A stretch of DNA of 64,000 bases, from the NCBI GenBank assembly GCA_038503035.1, contig JAVSML010018825.1:1-64000 (forward strand). The letters run 5' to 3'. A program made the position numbers and the translations under genes. The DNA is from Crocodylus rhombifer (lineage: Eukaryota > Chordata > Crocodylia > Crocodylidae). Positions 34,170-44,751 of this stretch are shown here, one piece after another (the stretch's first letter is position 1; the number at the start of each line of letters is the position of its first letter). The notes under the pieces are model-generated. The model did no database searches and was not told the origin of the DNA. It was given only the letters and a program-made list of their open reading frames with translations.

Positions 34170-34429
34170 GCAGCCAGATATTAGTCAGAACACTCTACAG
34201 CTTTCCTCTTGTGTGGGTACAGCCCTCCTCACTGTGTAAATGAGAAATTCTCTGTGTCGGGCCAGAATAAACAGAGGAAGTTCTGGGGGTGTGTGGCTAT
34301 TCAAACAGGCTGACTTGGAACGTGGGAGAACTGGTTTCTCACCTGTGCCCCCAATCCTCACAATTCAGAAACTACCCAAGTAGTTTCTATCTAATGAAGA
34401 TAAGTGCAAGTTTGACATTCTTGATATAA
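34170..34429 (+). repeat. Extra partial copy of the OR upstream module
   Basis: Resembles 34578-34790 and 14870-15060 (GTGTGGGTACAGCCCTCCT, then GGGCCAGAATAAACAGAGGA), so unit 3 carries this segment twice in tandem. The copy is more diverged than the OR-proximal one, and it ends next to the duplication edge. Confidence 0.65.
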
Positions 34430-34589
34430 GGAACAGGAAAAAGATTCATTTGTCTCTCTGTCTGTTAATATAGCTATCTATTTTAGCAATCTCTTTTATA
34501 GGTATGTTTTGGACCTGCAACTCTTGCTTCCCAGGAAAACACTCCAACCACCAAGCCAGGCATGGCTTGTAACACTCTATGGTTCTTCA

Positions 34590-36045
34590 GTTCTGTGTAT
34601 ACAGCCCTCCTTGATGGGTAAATGAGAAGGTGTTCTGTGTAGGGTCAGAATGAGCATATAAGGGCCTGAAAGTGTGTGGGTGGGCTTGGAAAGTTGGAGC
34701 CCTGGTTTCCAACCTGTGCCCCTGATCCGGCTAGGCCAGAAAATTTTCCAGTAGTTCTTATGTAATAAAGATTAAATGCAAGGTGTATGTAGACAGCCCC
34801 AAGAAGAGAACTGGCAGGTAGACCAGTTTTCTGGGGAAAAGGAAATCCAGATTCAAACCCACTGAGAATGAGAGGGGTTATTCTCTCAGGAAGTGCCCCA
34901 ATCTGTAAATTATTGGACTCAAAGGTGGGAGTCCTCTCTTCCTCCACTGTCTTACTTGCAATAGATTCCCATGTAGGGTGCTCCTATTCCCCGATGCAGT
35001 TGACTACAATCCCTAAGTTTGCATAACTGACTAAAGCTGCAGTTATGTGGGTTCAGTTCTGAAGTCAGGTTCATAAAGGGGGAATGGGATGTTGCCAATA
35101 ATGATCTCATTCTTACCATTATCTTTGTTAGAGGATGACTCACAAAAGTCATAATACTCTTCACATGACTGATCCCTTGGGTGTCCTGAAAGCTCCAAAG
35201 CAACCACACCCTGGCTGTTCTTTAGTATTAGAAGGAATAATCATCAGATCCTTAGTTACATTCTTCTCATTTGATTTATTGTGTTCATTTGGTATCTAAC
35301 AACTTAAACACTTCCTTTTTTCTCCTTTTTTCCTACCTCATTTTCTTTTTCTTAAAAACATATACCATAGAAGATAATCTTTTAAAAGCCTACTGGATAA
35401 TCAGCATTTTGAAGAAAATTTCATTGTCATAAGTATATTTTATTTTTCATTGATTTCTACAACGTTCCATTATAGGTGATTTTATATTCTGAGTTTTTTG
35501 TGACTCTGGACGTTCCCTTCTGATACAGTAAAGTAACATCCTATCAGATTGTAAGTAGACTATAATTTAATTGGGGAATTGTACTCCAAATATGATAACA
35601 TAATAAAATCAATATTTATTCTCATGAAAGAAGTTTCATTGATATATTGCTGAATTTATTATGTAGACTTAAAACAAGTTATGTGTGGTAAAAAGATGCA
35701 GCTACATATAAATTTACTGTGGCTTTATAGAGTTTTTGGGAATCCCAGACATAATGTACTGACAGATGATGAGTGCTCGGAATAAAATCATCCCATTCTT
35801 TTTTAGTAACCCTACAGCAGTTGTCACTTCAGGGTCAATCCAGTTTAAGAAGTCTGTGATCATTAGATAGATAAAGGGTCAGATAACCAGAGAGAGGGGA
35901 AGTAACCAGATTCTGGAATAAGCCCTAAAGGGAGTTGTTGCAGAAATATCTTGGAAGTAAGCTTAGTATGCTAGATACATAGATAGGGTCAGTTCACTTT
36001 GGACAAACCATGATTCTGTAGTTGCTGATACACCTGTTTTTTTAC
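34590..36045 (+). other. Upstream region of OR3
   Basis: Non-coding counterpart of 14870-16345. The differences from unit 1 are mostly single bases and short indels at 35420-35530. Confidence 0.5.
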
Positions 36046-36047
36046 AG
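36031..36047 (+). promoter_or_regulatory. Putative 3' splice acceptor, OR3
   Basis: The same pyrimidine tract and TTTACAG as OR1, with AG at 36046-36047, 33 bp before the ATG. Confidence 0.65.
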
Positions 36048-36080
36048 GTTTTTTTTCCCCAAATTAATCCAGCCAACCCC

Positions 36081-37013
36081 ATGGAAAGACATAACAGGAC
36101 TGTGATTGCTGAGTTCATTTTTCTGACGTTCACCTGCCAGCACCAGCTCCAAGTTGTTTTCTTTATTTTGTTCCTAATCATTTACCTCTTATCACTCTTG
36201 GGTAACGTTCTTATCGTTGTCATTGTCTTGGTGGACTCCCCACTGCAAACTCCCATGTACTTCTTCATCTGCAACCTCTCAGTAGTGGAGATCTGGTACA
36301 CCACTGTCACAGTGCCCAAGATGTTGGCCAGTTTCCTGGTGGAGAAGAGTATGATCTCCGTATCCGGCTGCATAGCCCAGTATTATTTTTTCTTCTCCTT
36401 TGCTGCCATTGAACTCTTTCTCCTGACAGTCATGGCTTATGACCGATACTTAGCCATCTGCAACCCTCTACGTTACTCCACCATCATGAATCCCAGAACC
36501 TGTCAGAATTTAGCTGTGGTATGCTGGCTCATGGGGTTTATCTGCCCAACGTTTGCATCCATCATGCTGTCCAGGCTTTCCTTCTGCACCCCAAACAGGA
36601 TTAACCATTTCTTCTGTGATGCTGATCAGCTCTTTAGACTCTCATGCTCTGACACTTATGCCATCCAGGGGGTGGGCTATGCTCTTAGCACCATTGTCAT
36701 TATGTCTGCTGTCCTCTTCACCATGGCCTCCTATGTCCAAATCATAGTCACCATTTTGAGGATGTCATCTGCTGCTGCCCGACAGAAAACATTTTCCACC
36801 TGTGCTGCACACCTCTCTGTGGTCAGCATTTATTTTGGTACACTCATCTTTATGTATGTGCGCCCCGCAGTGAAGTATGAATCAAATGCCAATATGGTGG
36901 TATCTGTCTTCTACTCAGTTTTAACACCACTGCTGAATCCAATCATATACACACTGAGAAACAAGGATGTGAAAGAGGCCCTGAAAAAAACTTTCTTGAG
37001 GGGCAAGAAATAA
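36081..37013 (+). CDS. Olfactory receptor, class II (OR3)
   Basis: An intact 310-residue receptor, 300 of 310 residues identical to OR1. Differences from OR1 fall at positions 40, 54, 96, 107, 137, 154, 157, 159, 267 and 310. At 137, 154, 157, 159 and 267 OR3 agrees with OR2, so those changes happened in OR1; at 40, 54, 96 and 107 OR3 is the odd one. Hallmarks: NRT 5-7, TPMYFF 57-62, Cys97 and Cys179, MAYDRYLAIC 118-127, KTFSTCAAHL 236-245, PLLNPIIYTLRN 283-294. The start follows the conserved acceptor. Like OR1, a MITE lies about 45 bp past the stop, possibly in the 3' UTR. No lesions. Confidence 0.95.
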   Translation: MERHNRTVIAEFIFLTFTCQHQLQVVFFILFLIIYLLSLLGNVLIVVIVLVDSPLQTPMYFFICNLSVVEIWYTTVTVPKMLASFLVEKSMISVSGCIAQYYFFFSFAAIELFLLTVMAYDRYLAICNPLRYSTIMNPRTCQNLAVVCWLMGFICPTFASIMLSRLSFCTPNRINHFFCDADQLFRLSCSDTYAIQGVGYALSTIVIMSAVLFTMASYVQIIVTILRMSSAAARQKTFSTCAAHLSVVSIYFGTLIFMYVRPAVKYESNANMVVSVFYSVLTPLLNPIIYTLRNKDVKEALKKTFLRGKK

Positions 37014-37058
37014 GTTTGGGAGTCCTGAGTTTTCCTGGCTTCCCTATTCCTCATCATG

Positions 37059-37313
37059 GCTCATGTACACATTGATGAATGTGCCTTAGTTATGGCAGTT
37101 ACTATTTTACTTGCCTAATGAAGTGCTAAGTAAATGCACAGCAACTAGAGATAATGTGCAGTAGTGCCAGCACACCTATATTTTGTGACTCTTACTGCGC
37201 ATTAGCCTAAGAACACCGTGCAGTAGCCTATTATCATGGTTTTTTACTGGTATGTTACTTCTCAGTGTTATTAGGGCTACAGTTCAGTAAAAATCTCATG
37301 TAGATGTGTCCTC
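37059..37313. mobile_element. MITE with GTCTACA-type ends, in unit 3
   Basis: Duplicate of 17361-17616, carried along by the segmental duplication. It has its own small indels. Confidence 0.6.
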
Positions 37314-37319
37314 AGACTC

Positions 37320-38610
37320 CTAAACTAAATCCATGAAGGTGTTTTGCTTTATGTCAGCTGCAGCTCATATTCTAGTTGATAGATTAAAATACTTGGAACT
37401 ATGCCCAAAGATGAGTGCGTTCAATCTTTTTTGGGGGGGTTTGAACTGCAATTACTTGTTAGTAGACTTATCACAACTTGACAATTAAAGAAAATGAGCA
37501 CTAGACTTCAGATCTTCACATAGATTTTGCCATGGTAGAATAGGTATAGCATGAAAAGATGTATGCTTATCAAAATACTTTAAAAAAAATCTCTCCTGAT
37601 TTTTTTTTTTAAGTAAAGTAATGGTGTTTAGGAGTCATGCAAATATGCAATGACTTTGCTCAGCAACAAATTACATTGGAGACCCAATAAAGAAGTAGGA
37701 TATGGCATTCTCCATCAGGTTCTCCCAGTTTTAAGGTAAAGTTTGGTGTATGAAATGAAGTTTCAAGCCCCTGTTCCTCACTAGATCAAGCCAGAATTCT
37801 TCAGTCTCAAAATATTAATGAAGAAAAGCAGTTCAAAATGTTGCAGCATTCTGAATTTGTACCATAACTGCCGTGCTATAGCAAAGAAAGAGGCAAGCTT
37901 TCCTTTTCAGTGATATCTTTTATTGAACCAAGTGTAATGTTGGGATAGGCATAGACAAGCTTTTGGGTGTTCTAGTACTCTTCATCTGACCTGTGGGAGG
38001 GAAGCAAGCATAACAGAGCTAAGCAGTGGATGGAACCAATGCTTGTGTCAAACTCCATGTTTGAGTGTGTTATAGTGAACCAGATTCTCACTTTGTGTTA
38101 ATGTATATGCTGCTTTATGTTACAAAATGATGCCTAGAGTATACCTTGTACATGTTACATGTAATACAGATGTTGCCTTATAAACACACAAATCTACAAA
38201 TGTACATGAGAATAACAAGTTTTCCAAGCTAAAATTTGTAATTCTGACATGAAAGCTAGGAATGGTATCTTCAAGTTTTGCAAAAAGGAATAAAGTTGGA
38301 ATATTCCTTTTTTTCTATTCTTATTCAGTGTGAAAATACATTTTTAAATTTCCAAATCCCCATGAAAAGTAAATTGTGTGTATCCAGCACCTCCATGATT
38401 TTGATCTTTGTGGTGGTCACTGTGAATTCCTGTGTGTTCCCAATGATCAGCAGTTTGGGAGCTTAAGAATCCAGCTTTCTGAAAGCCTTCACTTTTTAAT
38501 TGAATAAGTAAGGGGTTCCAGTGATACATAAGCTTTTGTGCTGGAAAGCTTGCCTAATGTCTCTCCAAACTATACTGTTGATGCAAAAAAAGTGTTAATA
38601 AAAAAATCTT
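37320..38610 (+). other. Downstream region of OR3 unit
   Basis: Non-coding counterpart of 17620-18920. Contains A/T homopolymers near 37580-37612. No gene. Confidence 0.5.
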
Positions 38611-38615
38611 TATTT

Positions 38616-39245
38616 TTTGCATCTTTCCTGGACCATTTTGCTTACAACAACATTCCAACCCCACTTAGAAAACAAGGACAGGAGAAGGAACAGAGGTGCT
38701 TTCCCTTATAGCATTGCCCAGAAAATGGAGGAAATTGGTCCCGTTCCATCTTATACTTGAGGGGGTTGAAACACACTTCTCTCACTCTAGCTTGCCACTA
38801 CGTGGCATGGTGAGTAGGGGTGAGTAGCAGTATGGGCAGGAGCCAGTACTCTATCCTTCCTGGTTGGTGGAAGACAAGTGGTGAGGGTGGCCTGTTACTT
38901 CTTGGGAGAGGAGAAACCACCGGTGGGGGTTCTTTCTCTCTACAGCCAGCAGAAGACAGCTGGAGGCATTTGTTGGAGGTGAAAAATCTTGTGAAAAGCA
39001 CTTCTTGAAGTGAACAGGCAGTGGGAGAGAAGTAAAGATAAAGGACTTTAAAACCAAATTAAAAGAAAAGGGTGGGGTGTGAAGTCTTGGATGTGTTTCG
39101 TTGAATTGGGTAATGGTTAGGGAGGTTTGGGTAAGTACACACATCAGGTCATAGCTGACACAGAAGGCTTGTTGCAGGCCACACCACAGCAGGAATTAGG
39201 TTAGCACCCACACCAAGGCAGAGCTGAGACCCAGCAAGCTTGTGA
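38616..39245. other. Unassigned sequence
   Basis: No gene seen. It separates the end of unit 3 from the hAT transposon. Confidence 0.35.
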
Positions 39246-40204
39246 CATACCACTAGGGTTCTGCAAAGCTTCGACTTAATATTCGATTTGGCAAATATTC
39301 GACATATTCCACCTTGAAAAGTGAAAGTCGAGTCGAATAGCAGCTGGTCGAAGAGCTGTCAAATCGAATACTGGAAGTCGAATATTAACAGCTTGAGTTG
39401 AATATTACCAGCACGGGTCAAATATTTGAGAAGGGTCAAATATTCAACTTGCTTATACTGGATTCCCTGTGGGGGGGCAAAAAAAGGAAAGTAAGTGGAG
39501 GGAGGGGGAGAGGGGGAAGGAGTGCTTTCATGACTGACACGTGTGGCTGGCAAGTGACCTGTCAGCATTGTCTGAGGTCCCTTCCAATCCCAGTGCTCTG
39601 GGGGAGGGCCAGAGAAAATGCATAAAAGGCAGCAGTTTTTCAGCTCCCTCGGGGTCTGTTTCTGAGCTGCTGGTGTTCTTGACCATCTCTGTGTCAGACC
39701 ACAATGGCTGGAAGCCCTGATCTTCAACAGATTCCCTGCTTGCAGCGCTGGCAACAGGGATTTCTGAGAACTTGGTGCTTTTATTTTATAACTACTTTGC
39801 ATAATAGTTTACACTTATATTGGATAGGGTTAGTAGTAGCCTAGGATCTATTCTATATATAGGGATTTAGTTTATATATTTTTTTGTATACATCATTCAT
39901 TCTTTTCACCACACCAATGCTTCTCAATATATTATCCACACACACAAACACATTTACATAACATCCAGAAATCTAACCCACAGCGCACAGCACACTTAGA
40001 GGTTCCAGTTTACATATGAAGGAACACATTATGAAGCAGGGTGGAAAGGCAGGTGGCCACACTGGCCAGCCTGCACGAAGGGGAGCAAGGGAGGTTGCAA
40101 GCAGGTGAGCTGCAGTTTCTCTCCCCACCAAATTCAGATGCAGCCTCTTTCCTCCCAATACAAGGGATGAGGCTGCTACAATCAGTAAAGCGAGGGGAGC
40201 AGCA

Positions 40205-42619
40205 GTGCCACCAGAGCCACTGCCTGTGCCTGAGACTCTCTCATGTCCAGACACAGCAGCCACAACCTCTCCCACCATAACTGCAACCAACACAGCAGCG
40301 CGCTCCACCCCTGTGTCACTGCCTATGCTGAGCCTTCCCGCGCCAGAAGAAAAGCTGGTGCTGGATCTGGATCTCAGTGCCCTGGCAAGGGAAGTTCTGG
40401 GGAAGGAGGGGGAATCACTCGAGTTTGTGCTTGACAACCCTCAGGTTTTTTCCTTTCAAGCCACAAGGTCTTTCCCAGAAGGCACTTCAGAAGGTGCCTC
40501 TGTATCGGTGAAAGCAAGCGGCTCAGCTGAGTCCGCTCTTTCTCTTGCTGTGCCTCTGACTGCTGAAGAGGGGGAGAGTTCAGCAGCATCTGCAGATGCA
40601 CCTGCACACCAGAGGGAAAGGCCTAGTACTAGCATGGTCTGGGATCATTATGAGCTGGCAGAAGATGCCGCGTTTGCTCTCTGCATGCACTGCCGAGCCA
40701 AAATCAGCCGTGGCAAGGGAACAAAGCCCATGACCACCTCAGGGATGCTGAATCATCTCCACAGCTACCACCCCTTTGCCACAGGAATGGCCCCTGCTCG
40801 CTCCACAGCCCCCATCCCCCCAAAGCAGAGGCAGGGCACCCTGGAACATGAGGGGCAAAAGGGACCAGTTGCAAATGCGAGCAAGTCTGGATGGCCAGCC
40901 CTTCACCTTTGTTTAGTGGCCAGGGTTCAGGTGGCTCCTGGCACTGCTGGCTCCATCCTACCAGGTACCCACACGCACCACCTTCAGCAGGACGGTGGTA
41001 CCCTCCCTATACAAAGCATGCAGGGAGCACTTGAGGGAGGATCTGCACAAGGCAAGTCCGCAGGTGACCGTACACTTCACCTTGGACATCTGGAGCAGCT
41101 GGGGAGGAGATCGTGCGTACCTCTCCCTCACAGGGCACTGCTGTGGCCAGTCAGGCCATCAGTGGGCTCTCCTTCATGCCAAGGGGATGGATGAGTCCCA
41201 CACAGCAGCAGAGATAAGGGAGGCTATGAACCACATGGTGCAGGGGTGGCTGGGCATTGGGCAAGCTGAGCTCACCTGCGGCTTCATCGTCACCGACAAT
41301 GGGGCCAATATGGTCAAGGCAGTCCGCGATGCCAACTTTGCTGGTATTCGCTGTGTGGCACACAATTTACATCTGATTGTGAGGGATACCTCGGAGGGGG
41401 ACAGGGCTGCCAGTGATGGCGCAGCAACACCAGCAGGCTCGTTTCCAGATGCAGGAAGGTGGCAGGCTACTTCCACTGGAGCATCAAGGGGGGCAAGATC
41501 CTGCGGGACAAACAAGCAGAGCTAAATGTCCCGCAGCGCAGAATCTTCCAGGACATGGAGACTCGGTGGGACTCCACATACCTGATGCTCGAGAGGCCAG
41601 TGGAGCAACAGAAGGACATCCATGAGCTGGCCTTGCTTGGAGAGATTGGGATCAGCGGCCCCCTGACCAAAGCTGAGTGGGATGCCATCTCCCAGATCTT
41701 GCTGGTTCTCAAGCCCTTCCTCAAGGCCACTGAGACCCTCAGTGCTGCTGATGCCTTCCTCAGCCAGGTGGTCCCCCTAGTGAAGAGGTTCCGCAGCCAA
41801 ATGGAGAGTTTCCTGGGGGCCAATGATCCTGGCTGGGACAGACTGCTTTCACCAGATGTGCAGGCACTGGTGAGGGGCTGAAGGAGGGCCTTAGGAAAAG
41901 GCTTGGACCCTTGGGGTCCAACACAGTGAATATGCTGGCCGCCATATGTGACCCAAGGGTGAAGGGCACCATATGTTGCAGCGAGACACTGAGTCACTGG
42001 AGGGAGGTACTTATGAAGAAAGTGACGGAGGTGGAGCGGCGGAGGTGGGGGAAGTGGGACAGGGGGAACCACTGCCTGAGCCCAGCCTGCCATCCATGAG
42101 CCAGTTTTCCCCTCCACCACAGACGCTGCCAATATGGACTAAGGCCATGGCAAACATTAGGGGGTCCAGACCCACCAGACCCCAGGATCAGGCAGACAGC
42201 CCTCACACCGTGGTGTCTGTCTATCTTGCTGAGCCTGTGGAGCCCCTGGACTGTGGAGCCCCTTGCCCTACTGGGCAACCCGCAGCCCGATGTGGCCAGA
42301 TCTGGTCACAGTTGCTCGGGAATACCTGTCCTGTCCGCTGACCAGTGTGCCAAGCGAGAGGGCGTTCAGCATGGCTGCGGATGTTGTGACGCCCCACCGC
42401 ACCTGCCTGGATCCTGGCTTGGGGGAGCAGCTGGTGTTCCTCAAGGTGAACCTCCCACTGCTGGGGATCCCCAAGCACTGCAGAAGGAGCAAATGCCGCC
42501 CTCCTCACTCCATCTGGATCACAAGTTTTGTCTGTCAGCAGCCTAAGGTGCAGTTCCCCCAAACCCCTGCACCTATCACTGTGAAAGTTGTCAGGCTTTG
42601 TGGGCTCCTCAGGGGCTAG
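40205..42619 (+). pseudogene. BED-type hAT transposase, frameshifted
   Basis: It would cut and reinsert the hAT element in the nucleus. Domains in order: a Ser/Thr/Pro-rich N terminus; a BED zinc finger at 40633-40790 (WDHYE..., CMHC, then LNHLHSYHP giving the C2H2 ligands); and the catalytic RNase H-like core at 40930-41400 with FTLDIWSSWGGDRAYLSLTG, IVTDNGANMVKAVRDANF and CVAHNLHLIV. Then come an alpha-helical insertion (41459-41881) with METRWDSTYLMLERP, and the C-terminal hATC dimerisation block at 42310-42475 (REYLSCPLTSVPSERAFSMA). The coding frame changes at about 40800-40930, 41400-41460, 41870-41910 and 41990-42260, and a stop lies at 40914-40916. It is therefore dead, but all domains survive. 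The 5' start at 40205 is approximate. Confidence 0.88.
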
Positions 42620-42800
42620 CAGGCTTGCAGTTTTGAGCTCCCTGTGGCTTTCCACACAGAAGTCACAGGAGGTTCTCTCTCAAGAATTGGGGTGCTACTT
42701 CTCTGAAACCCCTGAACCTATCTTGTTGAAAGTTAGCAGGTTTTGTGGGCTCCTCAGGAGCTACCATTTCTGTAAGTTTCATCAAGATCAGACATGAAAT
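42515..42800 (+). repeat. Two tandem modules in the hAT 3' region
   Basis: Copies starting near 42519 and 42665 share CCCCTGcACCTATC, TTGTGGGCTCCTCAGG and GTGC-CAGTT blocks. They are the same modules found in bulk at 2615-3240 and, inverted, at 46600-46900 and 56640-57190. They are followed by the CCCATTATAGCCTATGG motif (42830-42846) that also recurs in those elements. Confidence 0.75.
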
Positions 42801-43006
42801 GCCAAAGTTATAGCCTGCTTTGACCTTCCCCATTATAGCCTATGGCAAAGTTGAAGCAGCTTGAATATTCGACTGAGCTTCTACCTCGAGTCCAAGCAGA
42901 CCCGCTTTGACTCCAAGCGGATGGCAAATCCAAGCAGGACCCGGTCTAATATTTCACATGGCTGTTGAAGCAAATATTACCTGCTCTGCACGGCCTTACA
43001 TACCAC

Positions 43007-44059
43007 ACTGCGGCAGAAGTGACATCCAGTTTACAGACTGCCTGGTGCTTTCCCTGGTTGCAGCCCCCTATGATTTCTGCTCTACTAAAACTTTAAAACC
43101 AGTTGTTGGGGAATGGCAGTGGAATTTCTATTTAGGTAATACTGAGACAGTCAATTGACTTCATGGCTCATTTTCATCTTCCTGATTCCTGCTAATTTTT
43201 CCCAACTCCAGAGGTATCAATGACTTTGAATAATATTTTGTACTGGTCTTGAGGGTTCACTATTTCTTCTGCAATTTTGCTGCGTGTTAGTCACTCCTGG
43301 TAATGTGTTCTGTTTCACAGGCCTGCAGTCTGTTTTTAGTTCCACTTACACCTCTTAAGGTGTTGTAATATTAATTCCAGTGTAGAAATAACTGACAATG
43401 AAGTATGGGAGGCACTATCAAGATACTTGAGAAGGCTAGCTTTTTGTTTTATGAATTTGTGTAGGAAACATACATATAACTATAATGACTACCAGGCTAA
43501 TGGGAATCTTTTTTGAGTGTGTTGACTATTATTGTCTAGTTTGTTGTTTTTATTAAATTTTATATACAATCTAACAAAGTAGTGCACATGCCAATATTTA
43601 TGATTGTTTTTGCTTTGAACCAAAACTAAGTACTACAGTGTTAGCCTCCTAGAATAGTAGCAAAGTTCCCAGTTTGTCATTAACTGGAGAAAAATGTGTC
43701 TTGTGTTCTGTGTGATGATGTGCCATACTATTTGCACCTACCTGTTCAAAATTCTAGATTGAGCCATGACTGCACCTGGATGCTCATAGAGGTCAAAGTA
43801 TTCTGGGGTCATACCCTGTGGTGGAAGGTGGAGGTGTTGGCTGGAGGCCAGCACCTGTCCCTGGGCAGTAGAGCTCCAGAGGATTGAAAATTTGCCCATG
43901 GAAAAGAGACAGAAGGGATGAAATGGTGCATTTTGGGGAGCTGAAGGGTTGAAATTAGAGCACTTTTTTTCTCCCTGGATAAGACAAACATTTCCCTGGA
44001 ATGACCTGGGTCAAACAGATCAAAGATTTGAACAGCATAGAATAGAACCACATTTAGGC
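43007..44059. other. Unassigned sequence
   Basis: AT-rich, no gene recognised. Confidence 0.35.
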
Positions 44060-44750
44060 ACCTAAGTCCACTTTGGTGCCCAATGGGTGGAATTGTATCT
44101 GATGTCAGGAGCCTGCCTCACCCTGAACTCTACTGGGTTTCAGAAAAGAGGTAGTCTCCTGCGTGTGTCACCTGCAGAGCCTCATCCTGCAAATATATTT
44201 GATCGTGTGTAACCCTACAAAGCAGACACTTGGAGGAAAATGTACTGCTTTCTTACCAAATATCCCCAAGGCTCATGTGTTCACTTATGCTAAGGGGGAA
44301 TCAGGCTGAAATCTCTTTTCTGTCTGAGGAGATATGAGCCTCCTGTGAGAATTATCCCACCTCCTAACCACAGTGGCTTGTTAGGGTGGCATGACTCTCT
44401 AAATATCCTGCTGAATATGTTTAACTTTTTATAAAATCCTGAAATATTCATTGGAGTATGGTCAGATCCTGGGGTCTCCTCTCTTTAAAGATAGTGGCCT
44501 AAACAATGAGTTATTGATTTAATCTCAAACTATCTCTTTCTACCCCATTGAAGAGGTAATTAGAATATGATAAAATGGAAAAGCTTCAAAAGTGTTGATA
44601 GGGACTTTTCCGTCCCTTGCTAGAAATATAGGAGCAGAGTCTCATCTGGTTCACTCCACTTGTTTTCTAAAACATGAAGCAATCTGGAAAGTTCTACTGT
44701 GTATCCCAGTGAGGGTTTGGTGAGAGATCCTCCATTTTCCTTCAAAATAT
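44060..44750 (+). repeat. Array repeat R, unit 4 copy
   Basis: The longest copy of the repeat seen at 6750-7450 and 18930-19344. It directly precedes the LINE fragment, as in unit 2. Confidence 0.75.
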
Positions 44751-44751
44751 G

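Larger units (their letters stand above)
34434..38615 (+). repeat. Segmental duplication unit 3 (OR3)
   Basis: Near-identical to 13560-18925 apart from the solo LTR in unit 1 and scattered small changes. It carries the empty site of that LTR at 34570-34585. Confidence 0.9.
39254..42998 (+). mobile_element. Complete hAT transposon, 3,745 bp
   Basis: Both ends and both target duplications are present. CATACCAC occurs at 39246-39253 and 42999-43006 as a perfect 8-bp duplication. The left end TAGGGTTCTGCAAAG pairs with the right end, which reverse-complements to TAAGGCCGTGCAGAG. The subterminal regions hold many ATATTCGA / TCGAATA motifs (39280-39450 and 42865-42885), likely transposase-binding repeats. 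A transposase fossil fills 40205-42619, and two roughly 150-bp modules lie between it and the right end. The perfect duplication implies a fairly young insertion, although the gene is frameshifted. Confidence 0.9.

Noticed and set aside
40205..41194. A host ZBED-type domesticated gene
   Set aside because: The frame is flanked by hAT inverted ends and a perfect 8-bp duplication and is broken by several shifts, so it is a transposase relic.
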